From: a bacterium 1XD8-76 | Lineage (GTDB): Bacteria; Bacillota; Clostridia; Lachnospirales; Lachnospiraceae | Reading direction: 5' to 3' | Length of the DNA stretch: 64,000 bases | NCBI GenBank assembly: GCA_003611955.1 | Contig: RAZE01000018.1 | Location: forward strand, 1 to 64,000 | Part shown: piece by piece, positions 50,692-59,686 of the stretch | Layout of the letters: each line of letters begins with the position of its first letter | Numbering within the stretch: position 1 is the stretch's first letter | Notes under the pieces: model-generated | What the model was told of the DNA's origin: nothing | The model's input: only the letters and a program-made list of their open reading frames with translations | Databases searched by the model: none | Program-made: the position numbers and the translations under genes

Positions 50692-51824
50692 AAATAATAA
50701 TAGGCGCTGATGTTGTTGCTACAGAGAATAACATAGATGATTTTAAAAATGCTAATATCGAGAATCTTATTGGCAAAGAACTAATGGAAGAATGGGAAAG
50801 CTCTGATATTAGAATTTTTAACATAGAGGGACCTATTACTGATCGTTGTAATCCTATAATAAAAAATGGACCACATCTCCGAATGGGGAGAGATGTCATG
50901 CCTGGTATAAAGTCATTGAATCCGACAGTAGTCACATTAGCTAACAATCACATTATGGATCAGGGAGAGATCGGTATTACAGAGACTATAAGACTTCTAA
51001 AAGAGTACGGTATTCATTATACAGGAATAGGACAAAATGCGGAGAGTGCTGCAAAAACTTTTGTAATAGAAAATGGAGAATTAAAAATTGGGATATACGC
51101 ATGTTCTGAAACGGAGTTTTCTGTTAAGAGCGAAGGGATAACAGCCAATGGATATAATCCGTTGCGTACCTACGATGATATTAAAAAAAGTAAAGAGAAC
51201 TGCGATTATCTGATTGTTTTATATCATGGAGGAAGAGAATGCTATAGATTACCAACTCCACAATTACAGGATAGATTTAAAAAAATGGCCAGCGAAGGAG
51301 CAGATGCTGTAATAGCACAACATACACATTGCGTTGGCGGTTATGAAATTTTTGATGGGGCTTTACTAGTCTATGGACAAGGGAATTTTATTTTTGACTT
51401 AAAAGATGATGAATATTGGAACTCGGGACTTCTGATAGAAATTGATATTGAAAAAAAAGATATAAATTACAAGTTTATACCAATCACAAAAAAAGATGGG
51501 CGGATAAGAAAAGCAGAAGGGATACGAGAAAATGAAATAATGAAAGGATTTTATGAAAGATCACAAAGTATTACTCGCGCGGGATTTATAAATGATCAAT
51601 ATGGGAAATATGCTGATGAACAGTTGGAGATAATGCTAAGATCGGTGGGAAAGGAGTCGTTAGTCTTTAGGCTGCTTAATAGGATTGTGGGAGGCGGGCT
51701 GGTTTTTAAAAAGTACAAAAAAGCAGAGCTGGTCAGATTGTTAAATTATATTGAATGTGAGTCACACCGGGAATTACTAATAGCTGGTTTGAAAAGAAGA
51801 ATCAATCAATTTTTGGAGGTATAA
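50688..51824 (+). CDS. CapA-family metallophosphatase-like protein
   Basis: A 378-residue protein of the CapA/PgsA family, calcineurin-like fold. Motifs are KIIIGADVVATENN (D near residue 8), DIRIFNIEGPITD (N-x-E, about 40-52), VVTLANNHIMDQGEIGI (ANNH.D.G, about 84-100), YLIVLYHGGRECY (H.G) and VIAQHTHCVGGYEIFDGALLVYGQGNFIFD (H.H plus GN). In Bacillus CapA is required for poly-gamma-glutamate capsule. Here no CapB/CapC is present, so it more likely handles a phosphate or amide group on the polysaccharide. No signal peptide is visible, suggesting cytoplasmic action. The ATG overlaps the TupA-like stop, and the adjacency of the two suggests linked functions. Confidence 0.85.
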   Translation: MKIIIGADVVATENNIDDFKNANIENLIGKELMEEWESSDIRIFNIEGPITDRCNPIIKNGPHLRMGRDVMPGIKSLNPTVVTLANNHIMDQGEIGITETIRLLKEYGIHYTGIGQNAESAAKTFVIENGELKIGIYACSETEFSVKSEGITANGYNPLRTYDDIKKSKENCDYLIVLYHGGRECYRLPTPQLQDRFKKMASEGADAVIAQHTHCVGGYEIFDGALLVYGQGNFIFDLKDDEYWNSGLLIEIDIEKKDINYKFIPITKKDGRIRKAEGIRENEIMKGFYERSQSITRAGFINDQYGKYADEQLEIMLRSVGKESLVFRLLNRIVGGGLVFKKYKKAELVRLLNYIECESHRELLIAGLKRRINQFLEV

Positions 51825-51826
51825 AA

Positions 51827-52990
51827 ATGGCAGGAATTCAGTTATTTAAAGCAAAATATGAGGTTGAGGAGTGTTTGGCAGAAATCAGAGAATGCCTGGA
51901 AGTGGGATGGACCGGTTTGGGTTTTAAAACGGTACAATTTGAAGATGCATGGAAAAATTATACAGGGTTGCCGTTTGCACATTATACAAATTCTTCAACG
52001 ATAGGACTATATTTAGCGGTGGATATTTTGAAGGAGCAGTATAACTGGAATGATGATGATGAAATAATCACAACACCTATTACGTTTATCTCAACTAACC
52101 ATGCAATTGAAAAATCACATATGAAAGCTATATTTGCTGATGTGGATGATTCTTTGTGCCTTGACCCTAAATCAGTGAAGGAACGTATTACTGACAGGAC
52201 TCGTGCTGTTATGTATGTGGGAATGGGCGGGAATATGGGTAACTATTATGATATAGTGAAGATTTGTGAGGAGAATGGTCTTAAACTCATATTGGATGCG
52301 GCACATATGGCAGGAACTAGGCATGGGGGGGTAATTCCAGGAAAAGAGGCGGAGGTTGTGGTTTATTCTTTCCAGGCAGTGAAAAACCTTCCTACGGCTG
52401 ACAGCGGTATGATTTGCTTCAAGAGGGGAGAATTGGATGAAATAGTCAGAAAGAAAACATGGCTTGGAATTAATAAAGATACATATCAAAGAACGACGAA
52501 CAGCGGCAATTACAAATGGCGCTATGATGTTGAGTACGTCGGGGAAAAAGGGCATGGAAATTCTATCATGGCAGCGATAGGGCTGGTTCAGTTAAAGTAT
52601 CTTGATCGGGATAATGCGTACAGGAGGCAGCTTGCCGGCTGGTATCGGGAAGGACTCAAATCTTGCGGCGACAAGGTTAAAATGGTTCGTATAGAAGCGG
52701 GATGCGAAAGTTCATGTCATCTTTTTCAAATATGTGTGGATAAAAGGGATGAGCTTATGATGGCGCTGAATGCTGAAGAAATATATCCCGGAGTTCATTA
52801 TGCAAATAACATCAATTACAGGATGTATGATTATGCAAAAGGCACCTGTCCATATGCAGACTATGTTAGTGAGCATACGATTTCGCTCCCTATGAATATG
52901 TATGTGACTTACGAAGATGTTCAGAGAATATGTGATATTATAAAGAAATTTGTCAGTGGAGAGAAAGGAACGAATGGAGCATACATATAA
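51827..52990 (+). CDS. DegT-family sugar aminotransferase (fourth in window)
   Basis: A 387-residue PLP enzyme: YTNSSTIGLYLAVDIL (about 46-61), TTPITFISTNHAIEKS, LILDAAHMAGTRHGG (PLP-ring Asp, about 147-161) and YSFQAVKNLPTADSGMI (Schiff-base Lys near residue 187). The SFQAVKNLPTADSG form is typical of the GDP-perosamine/dTDP-sugar 3- or 4-aminotransferase branch (DesI/PerA/QdtB-like), distinct from the three others here. GGAGGT gives the strongest SD nearby. The GNAT acyltransferase and MaoC hydratase genes directly downstream suggest that its amino group is then acylated. Confidence 0.9.
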   Translation: MAGIQLFKAKYEVEECLAEIRECLEVGWTGLGFKTVQFEDAWKNYTGLPFAHYTNSSTIGLYLAVDILKEQYNWNDDDEIITTPITFISTNHAIEKSHMKAIFADVDDSLCLDPKSVKERITDRTRAVMYVGMGGNMGNYYDIVKICEENGLKLILDAAHMAGTRHGGVIPGKEAEVVVYSFQAVKNLPTADSGMICFKRGELDEIVRKKTWLGINKDTYQRTTNSGNYKWRYDVEYVGEKGHGNSIMAAIGLVQLKYLDRDNAYRRQLAGWYREGLKSCGDKVKMVRIEAGCESSCHLFQICVDKRDELMMALNAEEIYPGVHYANNINYRMYDYAKGTCPYADYVSEHTISLPMNMYVTYEDVQRICDIIKKFVSGEKGTNGAYI

Positions 52991-53465
52991 AATAGAAAAT
53001 AAAAATATTATATTAAGACCTATGACTGAAGAAGACAGTGAAAAATATCGTCAGCTCCGCAATATACCGGCTGTTAAGAATTGTTTTTTTCAGTCGGAAG
53101 AGATTACAAAGAATGCACAGATGGAATGGTATAGAAACTATCTGTTAAAAGAGGGAGAATATATGTTTTCGATTAGGAATAAAGAGAATCTGTTTATAGG
53201 ATGCCTTGGCATATACAATGTCGATAAAACGAATCAGAGCGCCGAGTTTGGTCGAATTGCAATATTGCCTGAATTTTGTATGGGGGGGTATGGAACGGAA
53301 GCCACAAGTGCTGCAACGAAAGTTGCTAAATTTGATCTTGGATTAAAGAGATTGTTTTTATATGTAAAAAAGAGCAATGCCCCTGCTGTTAAAACGTATT
53401 TAAATGCCGGATTTGTCTTATCGCATGAAAGCGAAGGTGTTATTCAGATGACGTTCGACCTTTAA
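52974..53465 (+). CDS. GNAT acyltransferase (RimJ/PseH-like), copy 1
   Basis: A 163-residue GNAT protein: IILRPMTEEDSEKYRQLRN, QMEWYRNYLL, FIGCLGIYNVDKTNQSAEFGRIAI (beta4/beta5 with the EFGR element) and GGYGTEATSAATKVA (acyl-CoA pyrophosphate loop). KRLFLYVKKSNAPAVKTYLNAGF completes the C-terminal fold. Members with WY..Y and EFGRI sit in sugar clusters and acylate amino sugars, as PseH does. ATG 52974 has AAAGGA 4 nt upstream and overlaps the aminotransferase stop. The next gene is a paralogue, so two different amino positions or acyl donors are possible. Confidence 0.85.
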   Translation: MEHTYKIENKNIILRPMTEEDSEKYRQLRNIPAVKNCFFQSEEITKNAQMEWYRNYLLKEGEYMFSIRNKENLFIGCLGIYNVDKTNQSAEFGRIAILPEFCMGGYGTEATSAATKVAKFDLGLKRLFLYVKKSNAPAVKTYLNAGFVLSHESEGVIQMTFDL

Positions 53466-53513
53466 TACATCCAGGCTCCAGCTGGCAGCGGGTTTGCTGG
53501 ATTGGAGGAATAA

Positions 53514-54059
53514 ATGAGACATTCACACAGATATGAATATGGCAGAGTAATTTTATCGCCGTTGGAAGAAAAGGATATTGAAGAGTTAAGGCAATTACGG
53601 AATAGACAAAAAGAATACTTCTTGACAAAAGGTGAGATCGGAGAAGAGGCACAGAAAAAATGGTATAAGCTATATTTGGAAAACGACAGTGATATTATGT
53701 TTAGAATATCGCATCGGGATAAGCCGGATATATTTTTGGGAGCCATTGCTGTATATAATATTGATTACGGCTCCAGGGTTGCCGAAGTCGGCAGAACGGT
53801 TGTGGATAAAGAAAAAAATGCGGAAGCGGGGATAGGACTTGATGCAACAAAGGGGATATGCTTATTCTCTTTTACAGTGCTCGGAATAGAGAAAATTGTT
53901 GCAACAATATTAAAAAGCAATGAAAGGATATTAAAGACCGACACAAGAGCCGGATTCTATATTTCTGGTGATGGCGGGGACAATTCCTATGCGATAGAGA
54001 TGACCAGGACATCTTTAAACCTTTTTGATAGATTGGATATCAGAGGTAACGGAAGATGA
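53514..54059 (+). CDS. GNAT acyltransferase (RimJ/PseH-like), copy 2
   Basis: A 181-residue paralogue of the preceding protein: VILSPLEEKDIEELRQLRN, AQKKWYKLYLENDSDIMFRI, FLGAIAVYNIDYGSRVAEVGRTVV and AEAGIGLDATKGICLFSF. The CoA-binding loop (KNAEAGIGLDAT) is less glycine-rich than in copy 1, and a YISGDGGDNS insertion replaces its C-terminal turn. Specificity probably differs. GGAGGAATA serves as SD. The stop overlaps the MaoC start by 4 nt, tying acyl transfer to acyl-CoA supply. Confidence 0.82.
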   Translation: MRHSHRYEYGRVILSPLEEKDIEELRQLRNRQKEYFLTKGEIGEEAQKKWYKLYLENDSDIMFRISHRDKPDIFLGAIAVYNIDYGSRVAEVGRTVVDKEKNAEAGIGLDATKGICLFSFTVLGIEKIVATILKSNERILKTDTRAGFYISGDGGDNSYAIEMTRTSLNLFDRLDIRGNGR

Positions 54060-54460
54060 GGTTTGAGGTGGGAATGCAGGGCTCTTTTTCTAAAACGGTT
54101 TCTGAGTCTGATGTATATTTATTTGCAGGAATTACAGGCGATTTTAATCCTTTACACATTGACTTGACACAGGCTGAAAATGGTCGATTCGGGAAAAGGA
54201 TTGTACACGGTGTGTTGATTCTTGGCTTTATATCCACTGTAATAGGCACCCAAATACCCGGTAAGGGAACTATATATTTGGAACAGGACATTAAGTTTTT
54301 GGGGCCGGTGTATATTGGAGATACAATTACCGCTTTTGTAAAGATAAATGAAGTGCTTAATGAAGAAAAAAATATATTAAAACTTGATACCTATGTGAAG
54401 AATCAACAGGGCGAAATCGTTTTAGATGGATTTGCTATTGTAATGGTCTCAAATTATTAG
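54056..54460 (+). CDS. MaoC-like (R)-specific enoyl-CoA hydratase
   Basis: A 134-residue hot-dog-fold protein. The hydratase-2 motif AGITGDFNPLHID lies at residues 25-37 with the catalytic Asp and His, followed by GKRIVHGVLILGFIS. The C-terminal strands read YLEQDIKFLGPVYIGDTI. Homologous PhaJ/MaoC enzymes hydrate crotonyl-CoA to (R)-3-hydroxybutyryl-CoA. Encoded among sugar acyltransferases, it probably supplies a 3-hydroxyacyl-CoA for N- or O-acylation of a sugar; this is inference from context. The start overlaps the GNAT stop. A lipid-metabolism role unrelated to the glycan cannot be excluded. Confidence 0.87.
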   Translation: MRFEVGMQGSFSKTVSESDVYLFAGITGDFNPLHIDLTQAENGRFGKRIVHGVLILGFISTVIGTQIPGKGTIYLEQDIKFLGPVYIGDTITAFVKINEVLNEEKNILKLDTYVKNQQGEIVLDGFAIVMVSNY

Positions 54461-54471
54461 ATGGAGAAGGT

Positions 54472-55473
54472 ATGGCGGAAACAGTAAGAAATTCTTGTAA
54501 AATTTTAAAAAAAAGTGAGATAAAATATGTTTTTTGGAGCGTTGAATTTCCGCCAACATTTGCAATTTTAAAGTCACTGTTGACCAGCAATCAAATTGTT
54601 TATCTAAAAGGTCTGATTCCGGTTCAAAGATTAATTAGGGTTTATGAAGTTTCCTTTGTTTTTCATTTATTTGTGAAACTGTATATAAAAAACATAGTAA
54701 AGAAATCCGGGGTAATGACGGAAGATAACATAGTTTTTGTTTATACAAATCCATGGACGGAGTTTTTGCAGAGAAGCCATATTCTTTCCTGGATAAAAAA
54801 GACGTATCCGAATTCAATGCATGTGGTATGGTTTTTAGATATTACTATTGCAAAAAAAATGGATATAGATTTTTTGAAAAGTGTGTATGATGAGTTATAT
54901 GTTTATGATGAAGTTGAAGCAGCTAATATGCAGATCAGATTTTCAGAAGCAAGTTATTCAAAGAATTACGAAACTCCTTCTCATACAAACGAGATATATG
55001 ATGTAACATATGTAGGGCAGGCAAAAGACAGGTTAAATGAAATTCATGATGTGTATAAAAGGCTCTCGGAATTGGGATTGAAGTGTAAATTCTTTATTGT
55101 AAATGCAAATGATGAAGAAAAAATAAAAGGAGAGGGTTTATTGTATTCTGATCACTTTTTGACGGAGGAGGAGTACTTTAATGAATATATCTCTAAATCT
55201 AAATGTCTGTTAGAAATATCGAATCCCGGCACATGGGCTATAACCGCAAGGGTAAGAGAAGCAATACTTTATGAAAAAAAGCTATTGACGAACAATTTGA
55301 GCATTAAGAATTTTAAGTATTATAACAGTGAGAATATAATGGCTTATACAAGTGTAAATGAGATTAATCAACATTTTTTTACTTCACCAGCTTGTGATTA
55401 TGGCTATGAAGAGGAGTATGAGCCGTTGAAATTCCTGGATGAATTATATGTAGAATATTGTAAAAGGTTATAA
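54472..55473 (+). CDS. Putative glycosyltransferase, CgeB-like, family uncertain
   Basis: A 333-residue AT-rich gene that I do not firmly recognise. Visible features are NIVFVYTNPWTEFLQRS, MHVVWFLDITIAKKM, YDVTYVGQAKDRLNEIHDVY (a GT-B-like second-domain start near residue 178) and CLLEISNPGTWAITARVREAILYEKKLLTNN (about 245-275). The R.-EA.--.KL.-TNN pattern resembles the donor-site helix of CgeB/LPS-type glycosyltransferases. No membrane segment or signal is seen. The SD is GGAGAAGG. It lies 5 bp upstream of another poorly recognised gene. Cytoplasmic glycosyltransfer is the best guess. Confidence 0.62.
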   Translation: MAETVRNSCKILKKSEIKYVFWSVEFPPTFAILKSLLTSNQIVYLKGLIPVQRLIRVYEVSFVFHLFVKLYIKNIVKKSGVMTEDNIVFVYTNPWTEFLQRSHILSWIKKTYPNSMHVVWFLDITIAKKMDIDFLKSVYDELYVYDEVEAANMQIRFSEASYSKNYETPSHTNEIYDVTYVGQAKDRLNEIHDVYKRLSELGLKCKFFIVNANDEEKIKGEGLLYSDHFLTEEEYFNEYISKSKCLLEISNPGTWAITARVREAILYEKKLLTNNLSIKNFKYYNSENIMAYTSVNEINQHFFTSPACDYGYEEEYEPLKFLDELYVEYCKRL

Positions 55474-55499
55474 AGGTATTGTTTTTTGAGGTGCTTGGA

Positions 55500-56813
55500 A
55501 TGAAAAAAACTGAGCTTAATGAGTTTTACGAAATACTGGATAGAATAAATGAAATACAATTATTGGGGTTAAGTGATTTTAGAATTGGTCAGGTTAATTC
55601 CCAAATGCTGTATATGCATTATATGGAAAACAGAGATACGATCCAATATAAACGTGATGTTGTTAAGAGGATCATATTTAGATGTTTCACAAAATTATAT
55701 AAAGTAGAGATTATGGGCAAGGCACAAACGGTGTTTTTTGTGGCAAGAAATAATTCGGCCTTTCGAAAGGATCATTTAGAAAATGTAAGAAAGGCAGCGA
55801 ACTTGTTAAAAAACAGAGCGTTGGTGTACGGAACTGTTAATGAAGGTCATACTTTAAAAAGAATATATACTTTAGTTCTTCCTGTAATTTGGGCCGTTCA
55901 ATTGCACAAGAAGATTAAGAGTTGGCTTTTGTGCTGGCAGATGTCATCAAATACATATTTTGATTATATTGACTATCTTGAATTTAAAGAATATGAAAAG
56001 AATTATTATCCAAATGCAGAAGGCGTTGTTTTATTATCGGAAACGCATCCCGCCAGTCAATTTGTTGGACAATATTATAAAAACAAAGGCAATACCACAG
56101 TAGCCCTTATGCATTCGCTTATGTCAAAAGGCAATGTTGAGAGAATGCTTGTGTATAATTCTATATGTGATTATATCATTTCATATAGTGAATATGCTAC
56201 AAAAATGGCGGAGTTAAGATTGTATGACAGATATAAAAAGGGCATTTATGAACTGGGTATGCTGCAATTCATAAACAGTAAATTGGAGAAACGTAAGATT
56301 ACAACTGTAAAACGAATTGGGGTGTTTTTAGATGGGATGTCCGGGAAGTCATTGCACTCCAATCTCAAAATGATACAGATAGCAATTGATTCGTTCCAGG
56401 ATAAGGATGTAGAAATATTTGTGAAATGTCATCCTTCAGCAACATGTGAAGAGATTGACTTTTGGAAATCAAATATTGTTTCGGAGAGAGCTGTTAATTT
56501 TTATACAACAGAGGTGCTGAGCCTTGAATTGGAGAAAAGCACAGATGTGATGATTTTGAGAAATACAAATTGTTTTATGGAAGGAATTTATCAGTGTATA
56601 CCAACGTTTATTTTCAATATGGAACCTGTTGATTTTAAAAATATTCCTGAAGATATATTTTTTTCATCGTCGGAGGAATTGTCAGGCCAGATTAAAAAAA
56701 TCAGTACTGGAGAGATGGAAAGGGTTCTTGATAGATTGAGGGTATATTTATGTGGTAATGATAATCCGGAATTTTATTATAAATCATTTTTTGGTGACTT
56801 AGGATGGGAATAA
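55500..56813 (+). CDS. Putative GT-B/polymer-type transferase, unrecognised family
   Basis: A 437-residue protein with no firm family assignment. The second half begins KRIGVFLDGMSGKSLHSNLKM (about 280) and has VEIFVKCHPSATCEEI (about 308-323). The VKCHP motif is seen in CDP-glycerol glycerophosphotransferases and capsule sialyl- or Kdo-transferases. SLELEKSTDVMILRNTNCFMEGI and CIPTFIFNME resemble their acceptor/donor helices. The first half has TVALMHSLMSKG. No membrane segment is evident. ATG 55500 follows GAGGTG, so the upstream TTG (55479) is not needed. Probably an unusual glycosyl or glycerol-phosphate transferase of the repeat unit. Confidence 0.6.
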   Translation: MKKTELNEFYEILDRINEIQLLGLSDFRIGQVNSQMLYMHYMENRDTIQYKRDVVKRIIFRCFTKLYKVEIMGKAQTVFFVARNNSAFRKDHLENVRKAANLLKNRALVYGTVNEGHTLKRIYTLVLPVIWAVQLHKKIKSWLLCWQMSSNTYFDYIDYLEFKEYEKNYYPNAEGVVLLSETHPASQFVGQYYKNKGNTTVALMHSLMSKGNVERMLVYNSICDYIISYSEYATKMAELRLYDRYKKGIYELGMLQFINSKLEKRKITTVKRIGVFLDGMSGKSLHSNLKMIQIAIDSFQDKDVEIFVKCHPSATCEEIDFWKSNIVSERAVNFYTTEVLSLELEKSTDVMILRNTNCFMEGIYQCIPTFIFNMEPVDFKNIPEDIFFSSSEELSGQIKKISTGEMERVLDRLRVYLCGNDNPEFYYKSFFGDLGWE

Positions 56814-56814
56814 A

Positions 56815-58569
56815 ATGTCAATATTTCGTGTAATAAAGAAGTTTAAGCTTATTCTTTCAACAGATCAGAAAAGTAAAATAATAGTAATATCAGTATTGAT
56901 GATCCTTGGAGGATTGTTGGAAACAATATCGGTATCCCTGGTGGTTCCGTTCATGAATTCTATTATGGAACCGTCAGAGATGATGGAGAAATGGTATGTT
57001 CTTCGGCTGTGTGATTTTCTGAAACTGCAGAATGAACGTACCTTTTTGGTGTGCTTTGGAATTTTTCTTGCTGTTATATATATTTTGAAAAATATATATT
57101 TGATTATAGAAACAAGCATACAGTATCAATTTGTTTACAGGAACATGATAAAAATGTCCCAACGCTTGTTAGCTAACTATATCAGCCGCCCTTATGAATT
57201 TTTTTTGAACGTCAATTCTGGTGAAATTCTCCGAATAATAAACACTGATACGCCATATACCTTTACGCTGCTTTCTACGCTGCTCAGTTTATTTACTGAA
57301 TTGGTTGTTTCGGTTATGTTGATTGCTGCAGTATTTATTTTTGCTCCGGAGATCACTATGATTCTGGCGTTTATTCTTATTCTTTTGGTTATTGTTTTTA
57401 ATTTTTGGTTTAAACCAATCCTCAGAGAGTCCGGTGTTATTCATCAGGAAGCGGGAACTGGAATGAATAAATGGCTGCTTCAGTCTATTCAGGGGATAAA
57501 GGAACTGAAGGTTATGAACAAGGAAAGTTTCTTCTTAAAAAATTATAATAATTATGGGGAAAAATATGTTGTTGCGGCAAAACGGCACAATGTATTGGCA
57601 TTAACGCCTAAGTTTGTTATTGAGGCTATTTGCATGGGCTCGATGTTTATTATTGTTTCACTGATTATTTATTTCGGTGCAGACATTGAATTGATAATGC
57701 CGATGTTAACTGCCGTGGTTATGGCGGCATTGCGTTTGCTGCCTTCTGTCAGCAGAATTTCAACAGCATTATCGGGTATAGCATTTAATGAACCGTTTCT
57801 TGATAAGCTGATTGAAAATCTGCAGGATATCGATGATAGCAGGCCGGATTCATTATTAGAGCGTAAAGGTGTGAGACAGACGCAAAATCATTTTGAAATG
57901 AAGGATTCTATTATTTTTGATAATATATCATTCAGATACCCTAATACTGAGGAAAATGTATTAAATAAAGCATATTTGAAAATAAACAAAGGTGAAGCGA
58001 TTGGAATTGTTGGAGCATCCGGATCTGGTAAGACTACATCAGTAGATATTATGCTTGGGCTATTATATCCGCAGGAGGGCAATATTTTAAAGGATGGCGA
58101 GGATATTTCTAATGATATAGATGGATGGCATGCACAAATTGGATATATTCCTCAGATGATTTTTATGATGGATGATTCTATCAGGGAGAATGTTGCATTT
58201 GGCATTCCAAGCGAAAATATTGATGACGAAAAAGTGTGGAAGGCGTTAAAGGAAGCTTCGCTGGATTCATTTGTCAGGAGCCTTCCGGAGGGACTGGAAA
58301 CACAGATCGGTGAAAGAGGAGTGAGACTATCAGGGGGACAGCGCCAGAGGATTGGGATAGCGAGGGCTCTGTATTCAAATCCGCAGATTCTGATCTTTGA
58401 TGAAGCAACCTCTGCGCTTGATAACGAAACTGAGGCTACAATTATGGAGTCGATTCGAAAGCTGCAGGGATCGAGAACCATGATCATCATCGCGCACAGG
58501 CTTTCTACAATTGAAACATGTGATTCCGTATATAGGGTAGAAAATGGGAAGATGATAAAGGAGAAATGA
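56815..58569 (+). CDS. ABC-type lipid-linked oligosaccharide flippase (PglK/MsbA-like)
   Basis: A 584-residue half-transporter. Six membrane helices fill about 1-310, and the nucleotide-binding domain begins near 350. Walker A is GASGSGKTT (about 400), the signature LSGGQRQRIGIARAL (about 504) and Walker B LIFDEATSALD (about 527), all intact. PglK-type proteins with this layout flip undecaprenyl-diphosphate oligosaccharides; MsbA moves lipid A. In a Gram-positive glycan operon with PglC/D/E-like genes, PglK is the better analogy. It is the only flippase candidate seen in the window. GGGA SD; the stop overlaps the next start. Confidence 0.9.
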   Translation: MSIFRVIKKFKLILSTDQKSKIIVISVLMILGGLLETISVSLVVPFMNSIMEPSEMMEKWYVLRLCDFLKLQNERTFLVCFGIFLAVIYILKNIYLIIETSIQYQFVYRNMIKMSQRLLANYISRPYEFFLNVNSGEILRIINTDTPYTFTLLSTLLSLFTELVVSVMLIAAVFIFAPEITMILAFILILLVIVFNFWFKPILRESGVIHQEAGTGMNKWLLQSIQGIKELKVMNKESFFLKNYNNYGEKYVVAAKRHNVLALTPKFVIEAICMGSMFIIVSLIIYFGADIELIMPMLTAVVMAALRLLPSVSRISTALSGIAFNEPFLDKLIENLQDIDDSRPDSLLERKGVRQTQNHFEMKDSIIFDNISFRYPNTEENVLNKAYLKINKGEAIGIVGASGSGKTTSVDIMLGLLYPQEGNILKDGEDISNDIDGWHAQIGYIPQMIFMMDDSIRENVAFGIPSENIDDEKVWKALKEASLDSFVRSLPEGLETQIGERGVRLSGGQRQRIGIARALYSNPQILIFDEATSALDNETEATIMESIRKLQGSRTMIIIAHRLSTIETCDSVYRVENGKMIKEK

Positions 58570-59633
58570 AAAAGGAAAGAAATCATACTTTTGATGTAAT
58601 TAAGGGCATTGCTATTCTTTTGATTCTTATCACTCATTCGAAATGGACAGCTGAAGAGAGACTGCTATATTTATTTCCATTCTGGGTGGAAATGGCAGTT
58701 CCTTTTTTTATGCTTATATCAGGATATTTCGGGGGGGTATCACTGAGCAAAAATTGTGAACTCAGAATATATCCCAAAGGTTTCATTTTGAACAGACTTA
58801 TTCGATATACTGCGCCGTTTATTATATTTCTGATTGTTGAATTTATAATTGAGTCAATGAAAGGGCAGCAAATAACATTACTATATATTGTCAAAATGAT
58901 AGTACAAGGAGGAATTGGACCAGGAAGTTATTATTATCCTGTGATGGTGCAGTTTGTTTTTGTTATTCCTTTAATTTATATTCTTGTTGAAAGATATGAT
59001 TTTAGTGGACTTATAGTTTGTTTTATATTGAATGGGGTATTTGATTTTTTACAATGGGGCTATGCGTTTAGTGTAGACAGCTATAGATTGTTGATTTTCA
59101 GATATATTTTCTTGCTGGGATGCGGTGTTTTTTTCTTTAAGCATAGTGAGATGAGATTCAGCATGATTGCGGGAGGCATTGTAACTGTATCAGGAGGAAT
59201 TTTCATTATAATAACACAGTATTCGGATGTGGTGATACCACTTTCAATTTACTGGACCGGGACAAGCTATCTGGCGGTACTTTTTATTATCCCATTTTTT
59301 AATTTTATCAGGAAGAAAAACATAATGTGTACTCCTGTTGAGTGTCTTGGTAAGTCCTCATATCATATATTCTTTGTTCAGGCGATCTATTTTAGATACT
59401 TTTATGAGACGCTGCTTTACAATGTAGGACATAGATCGATAATGTTGATAGTAACATTTCTGTCTTGTATTTCTGTCGGAGTATTGCTGGACATTATTGA
59501 ATCGAAGCTGTCCGCTATGCTGGCCGCTCTATGCAATAGCTATAGCATGACAAGTGTGAAAAAACGATGCTTTAATGGTGCAGGAATTATCTCTGTGCTG
59601 GAAAAGTTTTTATTTGAAAATACGAACGATTAA
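58566..59633 (+). CDS. Membrane acyltransferase (acyltransferase_3 family)
   Basis: A 355-residue protein with about 10 membrane segments. The first reads FDVIKGIAILLILITHSKW, the AT3-family opening in which the His is catalytic. FPFWVEMAVPFFMLISGYFGG supplies the usual F-F-x-x-S-G-Y/F pattern. Such proteins add O-acetyl or other acyl groups to polysaccharides at the membrane, taking acyl groups across from acyl-CoA. The 3-hydroxyacyl-CoA from the MaoC-like enzyme or acetyl-CoA could be donors. AAAGGAGAA SD; ATGA overlap with the flippase stop indicates coupling. Confidence 0.87.
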   Translation: MKKERNHTFDVIKGIAILLILITHSKWTAEERLLYLFPFWVEMAVPFFMLISGYFGGVSLSKNCELRIYPKGFILNRLIRYTAPFIIFLIVEFIIESMKGQQITLLYIVKMIVQGGIGPGSYYYPVMVQFVFVIPLIYILVERYDFSGLIVCFILNGVFDFLQWGYAFSVDSYRLLIFRYIFLLGCGVFFFKHSEMRFSMIAGGIVTVSGGIFIIITQYSDVVIPLSIYWTGTSYLAVLFIIPFFNFIRKKNIMCTPVECLGKSSYHIFFVQAIYFRYFYETLLYNVGHRSIMLIVTFLSCISVGVLLDIIESKLSAMLAALCNSYSMTSVKKRCFNGAGIISVLEKFLFENTND

Positions 59634-59686
59634 TGCCAATGATGCGGACAGGTGTTTATGGAAAGAAGTGATAAGGTACTATATTA

